A stretch of 64,000 nt of DNA from Paenibacillus taichungensis (GCF_013359905.1 NZ_JABMCC010000112.1:310001-374000); one strand, 5' to 3'. Counted from the first letter of the stretch, positions 1 through 8,546 are shown. Made by a program: numbers and translations. The notes: generated from the sequence alone by a model not told the origin.

Positions 1-617
1 TGACCAGCGAGGGTTGTACCCATCGGTTCGATCGTTCCTGAGATCATCAGAGGAAGCTTGATACCACTTTGCTCGAATGCCTGTTGAATTCCAATGCTAC
101 CTGCTTTTACATTGAGCGTATCTTGTGAGGTTTCGAGCAGCAGCGCATCAACGCCTCCCTCAATTAAAGCAAGCGCTTGCTCAAAATAGCTGTCAATGAG
201 CTCTTGAAAAGTAACTCCACCTGTTACTGACAGCGTTTTGGTTGTAGGTCCCATAGCACCTACCACATAACGTGGAGACTCCGGTGTCGAAAATCGATCC
301 GCGGCCGCTTTTGCAATTCTGGCTGCTTCGAGATTAATTTCACGTGCACGGTCCTGAATGTCATATTCAGCAAGTACAACTGATGTTGCACCAAACGTAT
401 TTGTTTCAATTAAGTCAGCACCGGCTTCCAGATATTCCTCATGAATACGCTGGATTAGCTCTGGACGTGTAAGTACAAGCATTTCATTACATCCATCCAG
501 GTCTTCTCCGCCAAAATCTGCGCCTGTGAGATCAACTTGTTGAATCATGGTCCCCATTGCACCGTCGAGGATCAATATTCGTTGTTTTAATGCATCATGT
601 AGGCTAAGCTTATCCAA
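1..617 (-). CDS. metH: Methionine synthase, N-terminal part (cut by window edge)
   Basis: This is the first about 205 residues of a cobalamin-dependent methionine synthase, or at least of a homocysteine S-methyltransferase domain. The DGAMGTMIQ motif is at residues 18-26 and is followed by the TIM-barrel segments of the homocysteine-binding domain (ETNTFGA, VGAMGPTTKTLS, LLLETSQDT). The zinc-binding cysteines and the folate and cobalamin domains would lie beyond base 1, so the fusion is inferred. The start is TTG at 617-615, chosen because GGAGGTGA sits 5 nt upstream and no ATG fits. A weak promoter (TTCACA, 16 nt, TAAACT) can be drawn upstream. It is divergent from mtnD. There is no room for an S-box in the 68 bases between this start and the mtnD reading frame, and I see none. 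Confidence 0.85.
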   Translation of the reverse strand, partial: MDKLSLHDALKQRILILDGAMGTMIQQVDLTGADFGGEDLDGCNEMLVLTRPELIQRIHEEYLEAGADLIETNTFGATSVVLAEYDIQDRAREINLEAARIAKAAADRFSTPESPRYVVGAMGPTTKTLSVTGGVTFQELIDSYFEQALALIEGGVDALLLETSQDTLNVKAGSIGIQQAFEQSGIKLPLMISGTIEPMGTTLAG

Positions 618-732
618 TATCGTCACCTCCGCAAAACGTTAAATCTTAGTTTAACAGAAACTAACTTAATGTGAAAGATCGGGTTTGATCAGTCCCCAGG
701 CGGTTTTTATGAAGGTCGAAGGAATTTGTGAA

Positions 733-761
733 TCGACAAAAATAGCGGAATCCGATATAAT
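733..761 (+). promoter_or_regulatory. Promoter of mtnD
   Basis: TCGACA (733-738), a 17-nt spacer and TATAAT (756-761) form a good sigma-A promoter about 35 nt before the mtnD ATG. It lies downstream of the ATG at 685, which supports the start at 796. Confidence 0.65.
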
Positions 762-795
762 AGCGATTAAACCAAGTGGAAAAGAGGGAAAGAAC

Positions 796-1341
796 ATGGC
801 TGAAATTGTAATCCGAAATACGAACGAACGTATCACTGGAGACGAAAATGTTCGAAATTTCTTAAACAAATATGAAGTATTATTTGAAAAATGGGACGCT
901 TCCAAATTAAACACGGATCTGCAAAACAACTTTGGACTCACCGATGAACAAAAAGAAGAAGTACTAAAAACATATGACTATGAAATCAGAGACTTGGCTG
1001 CGCGTCGCGGGTACCAAATCTGGGATGTCATTACGCTGTCTGAACAAACACCAGATATTGAAGAGAAGCTTGCCAAATTCGAAGAGATTCATACTCATGC
1101 TGAAGATGAAATCCGAGCTATTGTAGCCGGCAAAGGAATCTTTGTCATCAAAGCTACAGATGATGTAGGTTACTTTAATGTAGAATTGTCTCCTGGAGAC
1201 GTTATCTCAGTACCTGAGAACACCCCACACTTCTTCACTTTGATGGAAAACAAACAAATCATTGCCGTACGTCTGTTTATTGAAAAAGATGGCTGGATCG
1301 CAGATCCTTACCCGGATCCAACGTTTATCAAACAAGCATAA
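796..1341 (+). CDS. mtnD: Acireductone dioxygenase (methionine salvage)
   Basis: The 181-residue product is a cupin-fold acireductone dioxygenase (ARD). The family oxidises the acireductone intermediate of the methylthioadenosine salvage pathway to the 2-oxoacid precursor of methionine (Fe form), or off-pathway with CO release (Ni form). The metal ligands are visible: His99 and His101 in the HTHAEDE motif, Glu105, and His145 in the NTPHFF motif. The ATG at 796 is preceded by GAGGGAAAG at suitable spacing. A longer in-frame ATG at 685 lies upstream of the promoter and is rejected. The gene stands alone here, divergent from metH; the rest of the mtn pathway is not in the window. A strong hairpin follows the stop. 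Confidence 0.93.
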   Translation: MAEIVIRNTNERITGDENVRNFLNKYEVLFEKWDASKLNTDLQNNFGLTDEQKEEVLKTYDYEIRDLAARRGYQIWDVITLSEQTPDIEEKLAKFEEIHTHAEDEIRAIVAGKGIFVIKATDDVGYFNVELSPGDVISVPENTPHFFTLMENKQIIAVRLFIEKDGWIADPYPDPTFIKQA

Positions 1342-1367
1342 TAAGCAAATTCTATTATTTGCTCAAC

Positions 1368-1396
1368 AAACCCCTGTTCAATTCGAACAGGGGTTT
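1368..1396. terminator. Bidirectional terminator between mtnD and the gntR gene
   Basis: A perfect 12-bp stem (1368-1379 with 1385-1396, core ACCCCTGTTC) with a 5-nt loop lies between the convergent genes. The U-tract is short on both strands. Confidence 0.7.
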
Positions 1397-1430
1397 CTGC
1401 ATATTCAGATAGTATACAACATTAGATGTT

Positions 1431-2105
1431 CTATATAAAATAATGTGGATATTTTGCCTTCATCTTCTCTTGTTCAACAACAACTAGTCTGAGATGAGCT
1501 TCCATAACCTCAACAGCTCGCTCGGTTTCACGTTCCGTAATAAGTCGGTATATTTCTTTATGTTGTGAAATAATAACCTCTGCATCGGAATCTTCAGACA
1601 AACGTAATAAACGAAGCCTATTAAAGGGAATATTGAGCTGCTGTAGCATTTTCCAAGTTCTCATTTTTCCTGTGCCTTGAAACAATATTTGATGAAACTC
1701 TTCATCTAGTTCAAAAAGCCGATAGAAATTATTTTTCCCTATACATACTTCCTGCATGGCGATATTGGTTTCAAGTCTAAATCTGAACTCTTCGGGAAAA
1801 GAGGCACAAGCCAGAGTGACAATTTCCTTCTCCATCTTCTCTCTCATAAACCGGCCTTCTTCAACATGCTCAAGATTAATATGGGAGACAATGGTTCCAC
1901 TCTGTGGAATGATATCCAGTAATTCTTCCTCGGCAAGCTTCATGAAAGCTTCACGTACTGGTGTTCTGCTTACTTGCAATTCATCCGCAATTTCCTTCTC
2001 GGAAATCTTGGTACCAGGCTCAAGTTCAAGGTGCAGAATTCGTTCCTTTATCAGATTGTATGAATAAGCCCGGGTCGAACCTCTAATCTTTTGATTAAGT
2101 GACAT
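1431..2105 (-). CDS. GntR-family transcriptional regulator (FadR/FCD type)
   Basis: A 224-residue regulator with an N-terminal winged helix-turn-helix (about residues 12-80; the SEKEIADELQVSRTPVREAF signature of GntR proteins) and an all-helical C-terminal FCD ligand-binding domain (about 85-215). FCD domains usually bind small carboxylates or sugar acids through a metal. The gene lies 104 nt downstream of the solute-binding protein gene on the same strand, so it probably controls or is cotranscribed with the sugar ABC importer. The ligand cannot be read from sequence. Confidence 0.85.
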   Translation of the reverse strand: MSLNQKIRGSTRAYSYNLIKERILHLELEPGTKISEKEIADELQVSRTPVREAFMKLAEEELLDIIPQSGTIVSHINLEHVEEGRFMREKMEKEIVTLACASFPEEFRFRLETNIAMQEVCIGKNNFYRLFELDEEFHQILFQGTGKMRTWKMLQQLNIPFNRLRLLRLSEDSDAEVIISQHKEIYRLITERETERAVEVMEAHLRLVVVEQEKMKAKYPHYFI

Positions 2106-2209
2106 TCCTTAACCTCTTCCTCTCAGCCATATTCATCCATCTTAGCACAATTTGCCGTTCCACTAAAATTCCCTAAATGAAACGGCAATGGGCAAATTTC
2201 AGTTCAGAA

Positions 2210-3841
2210 CTATTGTTGCTTGTTTTCTTTGTACTTCTTATATGTGTCATTGGAAAGCTGCATATACTGAGGCAAGCCTTGGCTCTCCAGCTCTTTTACA
2301 AATGCATCAAACTCAGAAAGTTTACGTTCTCCCAAAATGAATTTAAGCGTATTTTGATCAGAGAAATCTTTAAGCGGTGTGCTAAGCAGTGTCACCTGTT
2401 CACGATCGATATCCGAGTAAGGAATTGGAGGCTCTGCAGGAACTACTTCTTTGATATCTTTCATGTCTTGCTGGAATTTCAATTCTTCCTCACTAAACAT
2501 GGAGTGCAACAAATCCGTCGTTCCTCCATAGGCAAACACACCACCGGAGAATCCATAATCGATGCGCAAGTCCTTTGTGCCTTTTGGATTCAATCCGTTA
2601 TAGTTCACATCTTCGGCCAACTTACGAACGCCATCCTGTTTGGTGAAGGTTTCGCCTTCTACACCCCATTTGGCAAATTCTTGACCTTCATCACTATAGT
2701 ATAACCAGTCAATAAATTGCATGGTTGCTTTGAAATTCTCGTTGTCTTTAATTTTCCCGGAAATCATGACACCGTTTTCAAGTCTGGAGCCGGACATCAA
2801 TTGACCTTTAGGGCCACCAGGAACTGTAATTTTGGCGATGGAGAAATTTCCTTCTCCCAACGTTTTATTCATGTCATTACGATGAAGCACTACCGTTTGC
2901 GAGTTACCATTAATAATAAAGGATTTTCCAGAAACAAACTTTTGAATAGCCTGGTCATCGTCCTGGGTGAAGCTTTCTTTATCCAGCAGCCCCTCCGATA
3001 CAAGCTTGTTAAAGTAAGTTAACATTTCCTTGTATTCCGGCGTAGTCGAAGTATATACAAATTCATCCTGATCTTCTTTATACGTTAAACCATTGCCAAA
3101 TCCCCACCCAGCTTTCGTTCCAAAACTGGTAGCAGCAATATTCAATGTACTGTTAAATTGGAAACGATCTGAGAACGGAACGGAATCTGGATAGATTTCT
3201 TTTAGCTTTTTGGCTGCATCATACAATTCATCCCATGTCTTTGGAATGGCAATGTTATTTTTCTCAAAAATATCAGTTCTCACAATAAGGGTATAGTCCG
3301 GCCAAACCTCTTCATGTAAACCTGGGAGTACATAATATTTCCCATCCTCTTGTCGAAGACCCTCAAGTTCATCCTGAAGTCCCCATTTCTCAACCTTATC
3401 TTTGAAATTTGGCATCAAATCAACATAATCACTCACTGGCAAAATTGCACCAGAGGATACAAAAGCAGATTCTTCACCCGGATAGGTTTTCGGAATAACC
3501 AGTGGGGCATCTCCAGAGCTGATCAGAAGGGATCTTTTCTGGGAATAGTCACTCATCGGAACGATGGTAGGCTCCAGCGTTACTCCGGTTTTTTCCGTGA
3601 TTTTTTGGAACAGGAGCCAATCCTTTTTATACGGGTATGCTGGCTGGTCACTGTACAGAATAGATAGATTAAATGGTTCAGCCGCTTTGAAGGTCTCCCC
3701 TACACCATAGGACTCCATGGCTCCCTTGGATTCTGGTTCGACTTTGTCTCCACCAGCTCCGCTGCTACATGCTGCCAGAACGACACTCATCATTGTTGCC
3801 AATACCATCTTGCCTACCAGCTTACGTGGTCTCTGTTTCAT
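2210..3841 (-). CDS. Carbohydrate ABC transporter substrate-binding lipoprotein (YtcQ/LplA-like)
   Basis: A 543-residue extracellular solute-binding protein, membrane-anchored as a lipoprotein: a basic start, a hydrophobic stretch and the lipobox VLAAC with Cys25. The body resembles the large (about 500-550 residue) oligosaccharide-binding proteins that Paenibacillus pairs with YteP/YtcP permeases. The AGGGGGAG site lies 6 nt before the ATG. It is the last component of the importer, transcribed after the two permease genes; no ATPase gene is present, as is usual for this family, which shares a general MsmX-type ATPase. The substrate is probably an oligo- or polysaccharide breakdown product, but there is no adjacent glycoside hydrolase to indicate which. 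Confidence 0.87.
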   Translation of the reverse strand: MKQRPRKLVGKMVLATMMSVVLAACSSGAGGDKVEPESKGAMESYGVGETFKAAEPFNLSILYSDQPAYPYKKDWLLFQKITEKTGVTLEPTIVPMSDYSQKRSLLISSGDAPLVIPKTYPGEESAFVSSGAILPVSDYVDLMPNFKDKVEKWGLQDELEGLRQEDGKYYVLPGLHEEVWPDYTLIVRTDIFEKNNIAIPKTWDELYDAAKKLKEIYPDSVPFSDRFQFNSTLNIAATSFGTKAGWGFGNGLTYKEDQDEFVYTSTTPEYKEMLTYFNKLVSEGLLDKESFTQDDDQAIQKFVSGKSFIINGNSQTVVLHRNDMNKTLGEGNFSIAKITVPGGPKGQLMSGSRLENGVMISGKIKDNENFKATMQFIDWLYYSDEGQEFAKWGVEGETFTKQDGVRKLAEDVNYNGLNPKGTKDLRIDYGFSGGVFAYGGTTDLLHSMFSEEELKFQQDMKDIKEVVPAEPPIPYSDIDREQVTLLSTPLKDFSDQNTLKFILGERKLSEFDAFVKELESQGLPQYMQLSNDTYKKYKENKQQ

Positions 3842-3918
3842 TCAATTCTCCCCCTGCATGTGGTTTAGATTGGCCTTACAATCAAGATGTTGAACTATAT
3901 TGGGCTAGGATTACTGTT

Positions 3919-4788
3919 TTACTGTTTAACAGATCCCAACATGATACCGGTTACAAAGTATCTTTGAACAAATGGATAAATCGTTAAAATAGGCAAAATG
4001 GTGAGTACCATCGTGACCGATTTGATGTTTGCAGAAATTTGAGTCAGATTATCCGCTGAAGCACCAGCCGAAGCACCGCCCGTTGCACCTGCAATCATGT
4101 TGCGCAAGTAGATCGTAACGGGAAACAGTTCCTTTTTGTCGAGATACAGGAAGGCAGGAAACCAGGAATTCCAATGTCCCACAGCGTAAAACAGAACCAT
4201 CGTTGCCATGACCGCTTTACTCAGCGGTAGAATGATCCGCAACAAAATGCCATACGTATTCAAACCGTCAATAGCTGCCGCTTCCTCAAGCTCTTCAGGC
4301 ATGTTTTCGAAAAATGATTTCATAATTAACATGTTATAAATGCTGATTGCCCCAGGCACAACCAATGCCCACATCGTGTTATTGAAGCCCAGAGAGTTAA
4401 TCAGGACATAGTTAGGAATCAAGCCGCCACTGAAAAACATCGTGAATACGGCGAACATCGTCAAAAATTTTCGTCCCATTAATCTTTTCTTGGATAAGGC
4501 ATAAGCGAAAATGGTCGTCATGAACATGGAAATCAAAGTACCTACAACGGTATATATAATTGTGTTTTTGTAGTTGGTCCAGAACATGCTATCACGAGAG
4601 ATGGTCTTGTAGGTTTCCACATTAAATCCTCTTGGGATAATGCTTACCTTGCCTGAATTGATATAAGCCTCGCTGCTGAAAGACTGGGCCACGACATTCA
4701 GAAACGGATAGAGCGTGATGAATACCACAAGCAGCAAAAAGATGGCATTGAAAACTTTAAATACTTTGTATGATTTTGATTCCAGCAT
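3919..4788 (-). CDS. Carbohydrate ABC transporter permease (YtcP/LplC-like)
   Basis: A 289-residue inner-membrane permease of the carbohydrate-uptake (CUT1) group with six predicted membrane segments. The EAA loop that contacts the ATPase is visible (EELEEAAAIDGLNTYGILLRII, near residue 170). It starts with ATG after AGGAGGAGCAAT and lies 12 nt downstream of the other permease gene, so the two are translated from one message. It forms the translocation pore together with the 4801-5763 product. Confidence 0.9.
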   Translation of the reverse strand: MLESKSYKVFKVFNAIFLLLVVFITLYPFLNVVAQSFSSEAYINSGKVSIIPRGFNVETYKTISRDSMFWTNYKNTIIYTVVGTLISMFMTTIFAYALSKKRLMGRKFLTMFAVFTMFFSGGLIPNYVLINSLGFNNTMWALVVPGAISIYNMLIMKSFFENMPEELEEAAAIDGLNTYGILLRIILPLSKAVMATMVLFYAVGHWNSWFPAFLYLDKKELFPVTIYLRNMIAGATGGASAGASADNLTQISANIKSVTMVLTILPILTIYPFVQRYFVTGIMLGSVKQ

Positions 4789-4800
4789 ATTGCTCCTCCT

Positions 4801-5763
4801 TTACCACAAGCTTCGTTGTGTCAGTCTGCGTGAAATGGCATTAACCGAGAATACCAGGATCAGTCCAATAATGGATTCGAACAAACCAATGGCGGTAGCA
4901 TAGCTAAAATTGCTGGACTGCAAACCTACCCGGTACAGATAAGTAGAAATCACGTCAGATGTCTCGTAGATCAGCGGATTGTAAAGGAGCAAGATTTTCT
5001 CAAATCCAACCGCAAGGAAATTACCCATGTTCAAAATCAGCAATGTAACGATCGTTGGCAAAATGCCTGGTATGGTTATATGGAGCGTTTGCTTCCAACG
5101 GTTCGCACCATCGATCCGAGCAGCCTCATACAAAGAATCATCAATTGTTGTTAATGCAGCCAAATATAGAATGGCTCCCCACCCCATACCTTGCCAAACC
5201 TCAGAGGTGATATAGATTGTTCTGAACCATTCCGCACGTTGCATGAAAGGAATGCTGTCTCCAGTAAAGAATGATACCATTCCGTTAATAGAGCCATTAA
5301 CTGCCGTTAATTGCAGAATCATTCCGGCAACGATAACGATGGACAAGAAGTGCGGAAGATACGATGCGGTCTGCACAAACTTTTTGAAACGTTTGCTTTT
5401 CACCTCATTCAGCAGCAATGCAAAAATGATCGGAACTGGGAAGGTGAAAAGTAACGCAAGTCCACCGAGCATAAGTGTGTTCCCAAATACTTTCCAAAAG
5501 GTTGGGTCTTGAATGAACATCTGAAAATACCTGAATCCAACCCACGTCTCTCCAAAAATACTGCCTCCCGGTACAAATCGTCTAAATGCGATTACGTTAC
5601 CGAGCATGGGCCCATATTTGAAAATAATAAGATAGATAATTGGAAGAATTAACAGTGAGTACAGCTGCCAATCTTTGCGAAGCAGAGCTGTAATAGTTCT
5701 CAACCTGCTTTCTTTACGTAAAGATGTCATCGTTAGCGTGGTTTTAGCGGTTTCCGACTCCAT
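4801..5763 (-). CDS. Carbohydrate ABC transporter permease (YteP/LplB-like)
   Basis: A 320-residue permease with about six membrane helices and the EAA-type motif (SLYEAARIDGANRWKQTLHITIPG, near residue 210), the partner of the 3919-4788 permease. It is the first gene of the importer operon (permease, permease, binding protein, perhaps gntR). The residue-1 ATG follows a GGAG site. The 545-nt upstream region carries a cre-like site and a tandem/inverted CATACTAGT element that could be operators. Confidence 0.9.
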   Translation of the reverse strand: MESETAKTTLTMTSLRKESRLRTITALLRKDWQLYSLLILPIIYLIIFKYGPMLGNVIAFRRFVPGGSIFGETWVGFRYFQMFIQDPTFWKVFGNTLMLGGLALLFTFPVPIIFALLLNEVKSKRFKKFVQTASYLPHFLSIVIVAGMILQLTAVNGSINGMVSFFTGDSIPFMQRAEWFRTIYITSEVWQGMGWGAILYLAALTTIDDSLYEAARIDGANRWKQTLHITIPGILPTIVTLLILNMGNFLAVGFEKILLLYNPLIYETSDVISTYLYRVGLQSSNFSYATAIGLFESIIGLILVFSVNAISRRLTQRSLW

Positions 5764-6013
5764 ATGTTATTTCACTCCGATCCTTAGCTTAATAAAATAA
5801 AAGCGTTTTCGATCAATGCTTATCATCTCTTCTTTTTGTAGAAGACAAGTAATCAGATGCACTTCACCCCCACCTGCAGAATAAACCAAACCAATGTAAG
5901 CGATATCAATTTTGAAAATCACTAGAGGCACATTTCGGTCAAGATGCTTCCCCTTATTTTCTTACTAACCACTTCATGTTGCCTTTCCAGAACTAGATAG
6001 TTTACTTCGATTA

Positions 6014-6028
6014 TGTAAAGCGCTTACA
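6014..6028. promoter_or_regulatory. Imperfect cre-like / LacI-type operator
   Basis: TGTAAAGCGCTTACA resembles a catabolite-responsive or LacI-family operator (core AAGCGCTT), but one half is displaced by one base compared with a perfect cre. It is 250 nt upstream of the permease start, so its use by CcpA is only a possibility. Confidence 0.35.
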
Positions 6029-6108
6029 AACGATGTGAAAATTATAGCGAATAACTCCCGCTTCCACTTCATTCAAGTAAGTCAACAGATATTCGCTGTA
6101 TTCATTCG

Positions 6109-6129
6109 CATACTAGTCATACTAGTATG
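6109..6129. repeat. Tandem CATACTAGT repeat containing a 12-bp palindrome
   Basis: CATACTAGT occurs twice in direct tandem (6109-6117, 6118-6126), and the second copy extends to the perfect palindrome CATACTAGTATG (6118-6129). The arrangement suits a dimeric regulator such as the nearby GntR protein, but this is inference. Confidence 0.45.
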
Positions 6130-6224
6130 TTAGTTATATTCTAAATCAGTAGTTCTATAATTTCAATAACTTTTAGTAAAAAAAATTATATTTTGTTATT
6201 ATGGTATAGTTCAAACTGTCCCAA

Positions 6225-6285
6225 AACAAAAAAACATTGTTAGGTTTTATGGATAAAATACATCTCACAAAACCTAACAATGTTT
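6225..6285 (-). terminator. Rho-independent terminator of the HAD phosphatase gene
   Basis: A perfect 17-bp stem (6232-6248 with 6269-6285) with a 20-nt loop, followed on the minus strand by a T-rich run (TTTTTTTGTTTT). Confidence 0.85.
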
Positions 6286-6308
6286 GAGTAGTGCACTAAA
6301 AATACGAT

Positions 6309-7124
6309 TTATGATGCACTTATTGAGAATTCAGCAATGATTCGTTCCAATTCGGATAAATGCTTGATTTGATGGTCAGGCACATACGATTCGATGTTCT
6401 CTTTATTCTCGCGGTTAATCCAAACAGATTGAATACCTGCAGACAACGCTCCACGGATATCAGTTGTAAGCTTATCTCCAACCATCATACTTTCCTCAGG
6501 TTGAACTCCCAGCTTACTCAATGCGTGTTCGAAGATCGAAGGATCAGGTTTTCCTTTACCGAACGTACCCGAGATAATAATTTCATCGAATAAAGGAGCC
6601 AATTCAGGAACGCCATCAAGTTTCTCTTGTTGTAAAGCAGGACAGCCGTTGGTTAAAAGCAAAAGCTTAAACTTCCCTTGCAGATGACTCAATGTTTCCA
6701 TCGTTTCTTCATAGACATGGGGTCTTGATCTCCGCTCAGCCCCAAATTGTGAGGCAAGTCGTTCCGCCAGATCTTCACGATCAACACCCAATTTTAACAA
6801 GCCGCGACGCCATGACTCTTTACGATATGCGGGTGCAAGTTGCTCCAACTGGCGAAACTCCGGCTGATCGCCACCTGTGAAGTTAGCCCAAAGACCTTCA
6901 AACGGGTTAATCCCAATCATTTTGGTAAACGAAAAAGTTTCATAAGATTCATACAGATTACGTGCCTCATTACGAACAGCCTCTTCAAGGTCTTCGGGTT
7001 TAATACCCGTCTCTTGAGCTGCAATCAGGCAAGTCTCATGGAAGGCTTCTCGAACACTGCGCTCATCCCACAGTAAAGTATCATCTAGGTCGAACAAAAT
7101 CGCTTTTAACGCCATTTCGGTCAT
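6309..7124 (-). CDS. HAD-superfamily hydrolase (YsaA-like)
   Basis: A 271-residue haloacid-dehalogenase-type phosphatase. Motif I is LFDLDDTL (nucleophile and acid-base Asp near residues 11 and 13), motif II LLLTNG, motif III lysine in GKGKPDP, and motif IV GDKLTTD. The inserted helical cap (about residues 20-115) is of the C1 type. Such enzymes hydrolyse small phosphate esters; the substrate cannot be assigned. Two in-frame ATGs, at codons 1 and 4, are both reachable from the GGGG site, so the start is uncertain by three residues. It has its own strong terminator. Confidence 0.82.
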   Translation of the reverse strand: MTEMALKAILFDLDDTLLWDERSVREAFHETCLIAAQETGIKPEDLEEAVRNEARNLYESYETFSFTKMIGINPFEGLWANFTGGDQPEFRQLEQLAPAYRKESWRRGLLKLGVDREDLAERLASQFGAERRSRPHVYEETMETLSHLQGKFKLLLLTNGCPALQQEKLDGVPELAPLFDEIIISGTFGKGKPDPSIFEHALSKLGVQPEESMMVGDKLTTDIRGALSAGIQSVWINRENKENIESYVPDHQIKHLSELERIIAEFSISAS

Positions 7125-7143
7125 CTTCCCCTTTATGCAATAA

Positions 7144-7656
7144 TTACTTTTTCTCGTATGTTTCCACGGTGATCTGATGTGCTTTGGCGAATTTCAGAAG
7201 ACGTTCAGTGATTGCATCGGTATCATAACGATTAAGTAGTTTGGTAAATACCCATCTCTTACCTCGTGCATTATGCTCAATTACAACCGTACCTGGCTCA
7301 ATTCTGAATTTCACGATATCGTCGACTCCAATTGAACGCTCGCGGTTCCCTTTTGTCGTCAAAATCCGATTACTTCCTATTTTGACATAAGGGCGACGGA
7401 GCATGAAGATGACTGCCAAAAATACGTACAGCAACATAGTCACCCAGTCCCAAGTGGTCATCGGAGCTTTGACAAGAAATGTACTCATAAAGAGGTACAG
7501 GAATGCTAGTCCGATCAGAAAAATAGGAAACAGAAGGCTGCGTCCTTTAAATACGTCCTCACCTGGTGTACCGGAAACCGGCTTACCGCTTTTTTTGCGT
7601 TGCTGATTCAACTGCTTAGAATTTTTCCGAACCGTTCTCTCGAACGAACGCGACAT
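7144..7656 (-). CDS. Conserved two-helix membrane protein of unknown function
   Basis: A 170-residue protein with a basic, probably cytoplasmic N-terminus (residues 1-40, rich in Arg, Lys, Asn, Gln), two hydrophobic segments (about 42-62 and 70-90) and a C-terminal soluble part rich in beta-strand pattern (RILTTKGNRERSIGVDDIVKFRI) that could be a PH-like fold. The ATG at 7656 is chosen because AGGGGGAT lies 6 nt upstream; a longer frame starting at 7710 lacks a site. It lies 19 nt upstream of the HAD gene and may share its message. I do not recognise a function. Confidence 0.7.
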   Translation of the reverse strand: MSRSFERTVRKNSKQLNQQRKKSGKPVSGTPGEDVFKGRSLLFPIFLIGLAFLYLFMSTFLVKAPMTTWDWVTMLLYVFLAVIFMLRRPYVKIGSNRILTTKGNRERSIGVDDIVKFRIEPGTVVIEHNARGKRWVFTKLLNRYDTDAITERLLKFAKAHQITVETYEKK

Positions 7657-7746
7657 GAGAATCCCCCTTAGATGTTCTTTGTATCGGCTTACATAACTGC
7701 AAACCAACATTTCCCCCTATAATTTGCAACCTCTAGATAACAGGAA

Positions 7747-7781
7747 GAAACCTAAATATCATATTGATATCATTAGGTTTC
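7747..7781 (-). terminator. Hairpin after ynzC, probable weak terminator
   Basis: A 9-bp outer stem (GAAACCTAA with TTAGGTTTC) continues into a 6-bp inner stem (ATATCA/TGATAT) immediately after the stop codon of the DUF896 gene. There is no clear U-tract on the minus strand, so termination may be inefficient. Confidence 0.5.
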
Positions 7782-7782
7782 C

Positions 7783-7992
7783 TTAATGTTTGAGTTTGCC
7801 TTGGTGGCCCTGATCGTTCTCATCATCTACAATTTCAATCGAATCCAGTTGCTGTCTGAAATTGCTTCGAATGTTATTCAAATAGATTTCTCTAAGCTTG
7901 GCACGCTCTGCGAGCTCTTCCTCTGTCAGTCCAGTGGATTTTTGCTTACGGGCCAATTCATTAATACGTGCTACCAGACTATCTATATCCAA
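7783..7992 (-). CDS. ynzC: DUF896 / YnzC-like small protein
   Basis: A 69-residue basic helical protein of the DUF896 family (VARINELARKQK followed by LTEEELAERAKLREIYL and an R-x-Q segment), the family of Bacillus YnzC, which sits in the SOS-controlled yneA operon. The start is TTG at 7992: GGAGGGG lies 6 nt upstream, whereas the longer TTG start at 8007 would put that site inside the gene. It is downstream of yneA on the same strand, matching the B. subtilis order except that yneB is absent. Its biochemical role is not established. Confidence 0.85.
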   Translation of the reverse strand: MDIDSLVARINELARKQKSTGLTEEELAERAKLREIYLNNIRSNFRQQLDSIEIVDDENDQGHQGKLKH

Positions 7993-8088
7993 GCTTGTCC
8001 CCTCCAAAAATACAAAGTCTTATTAACTTTGACATGATAAGGGCAGCTTGTCAAGCTGACATGCATTAGTGCGTGTGGATATGCAGTC

Positions 8089-8466
8089 TTATTCTGTGAA
8101 TTGAGGCAGTATTAAAACTTGCCCCACTTGTATTGAAGTTGACTGAAGTTGATTCACTTTCTTAATTGCTTCTATATATACACGTGTATCCATTGTTTCA
8201 GGTTTGTGATCTAATGATATACTCCATAGTGTATCTCCTTGTGAAACTGCCATCTTCCCTCCAGGCAATAAATCTTTCTCATTGCCAGCGAACACAGTGA
8301 GTACTGTACTGCATCCAACCAGTATAATTAAGCTCACGATTATTAATTTCAAGACCCAAGTTGGGACATTACCTTTTGCAAAAACCTTCTTAAAATTCCT
8401 TATGTTAGTTTCAACCACTTCTGAACGCACCGGTTCGTAAATGCTTTGATAAGTAGAATATCTCAT
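8089..8466 (-). CDS. yneA: LysM-containing cell-division suppressor YneA
   Basis: A 125-residue protein with a cytoplasmic N-terminus, one membrane helix (about residues 38-60) and an external LysM domain (about 73-121: VSQGDTLWSISLDHK through VGQVLILPQF). YneA blocks septation after DNA damage, as SulA does in enterics. Its identity rests on the LysM/TM layout plus its position divergent from lexA with LexA boxes over the promoter. The ATG at 8466 has GGAGGTCG upstream. Expression should be repressed by LexA and released during the SOS response. Confidence 0.9.
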   Translation of the reverse strand: MRYSTYQSIYEPVRSEVVETNIRNFKKVFAKGNVPTWVLKLIIVSLIILVGCSTVLTVFAGNEKDLLPGGKMAVSQGDTLWSISLDHKPETMDTRVYIEAIKKVNQLQSTSIQVGQVLILPQFTE

Positions 8467-8480
8467 TAAATATCGACCTC

Positions 8481-8494
8481 CAAACGTTTGTTCC
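8481..8494. promoter_or_regulatory. Possible weak LexA box in the yneA 5' UTR
   Basis: CAAACGTTTGTTCC matches the Bacillus consensus CGAACRNRYGTTYC except at positions 2 and 8 and lies between the yneA -10 and start codon. Confidence 0.4.
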
Positions 8495-8508
8495 TATCCG
8501 TTGAAATC

Positions 8509-8537
8509 AATATAACACGAACACTTGTTTTGTACAA
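8509..8537 (-). promoter_or_regulatory. yneA promoter
   Basis: Read on the minus strand: TTGTAC (8537-8532), 17 nt, TATATT (8514-8509). The spacer coincides with a LexA box. Confidence 0.75.
8518..8531. promoter_or_regulatory. LexA box in the yneA promoter
   Basis: CGAACACTTGTTTT fits the Bacillus LexA consensus (CGAAC, 4 nt, GTTYC) with one mismatch and fills the -35/-10 spacer of yneA. Confidence 0.75.
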
Positions 8538-8546
8538 TAACTTTTT

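Larger units (their letters stand above)
5764..6308. other. 545-nt gene-free region upstream of the sugar importer
   Basis: An AT-rich stretch without a convincing gene. It holds the importer promoter region, a cre-like sequence at 6014-6028, a CATACTAGT repeat/palindrome at 6109-6129 and the terminator of the downstream-facing HAD gene at 6225-6285. Nothing else is recognisable. Confidence 0.7.

Noticed and set aside
685..795. N-terminal extension of mtnD from ATG at 685
   Set aside because: It lies upstream of a good promoter (733-761) and lacks a ribosome site; ARD proteins start with MAEI-like sequences matching 796.
2177..3667. Plus-strand open frames opposite the solute-binding protein gene
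   Set aside because: They are antisense shadows of a clear lipoprotein gene, with no ribosome sites or family resemblance.
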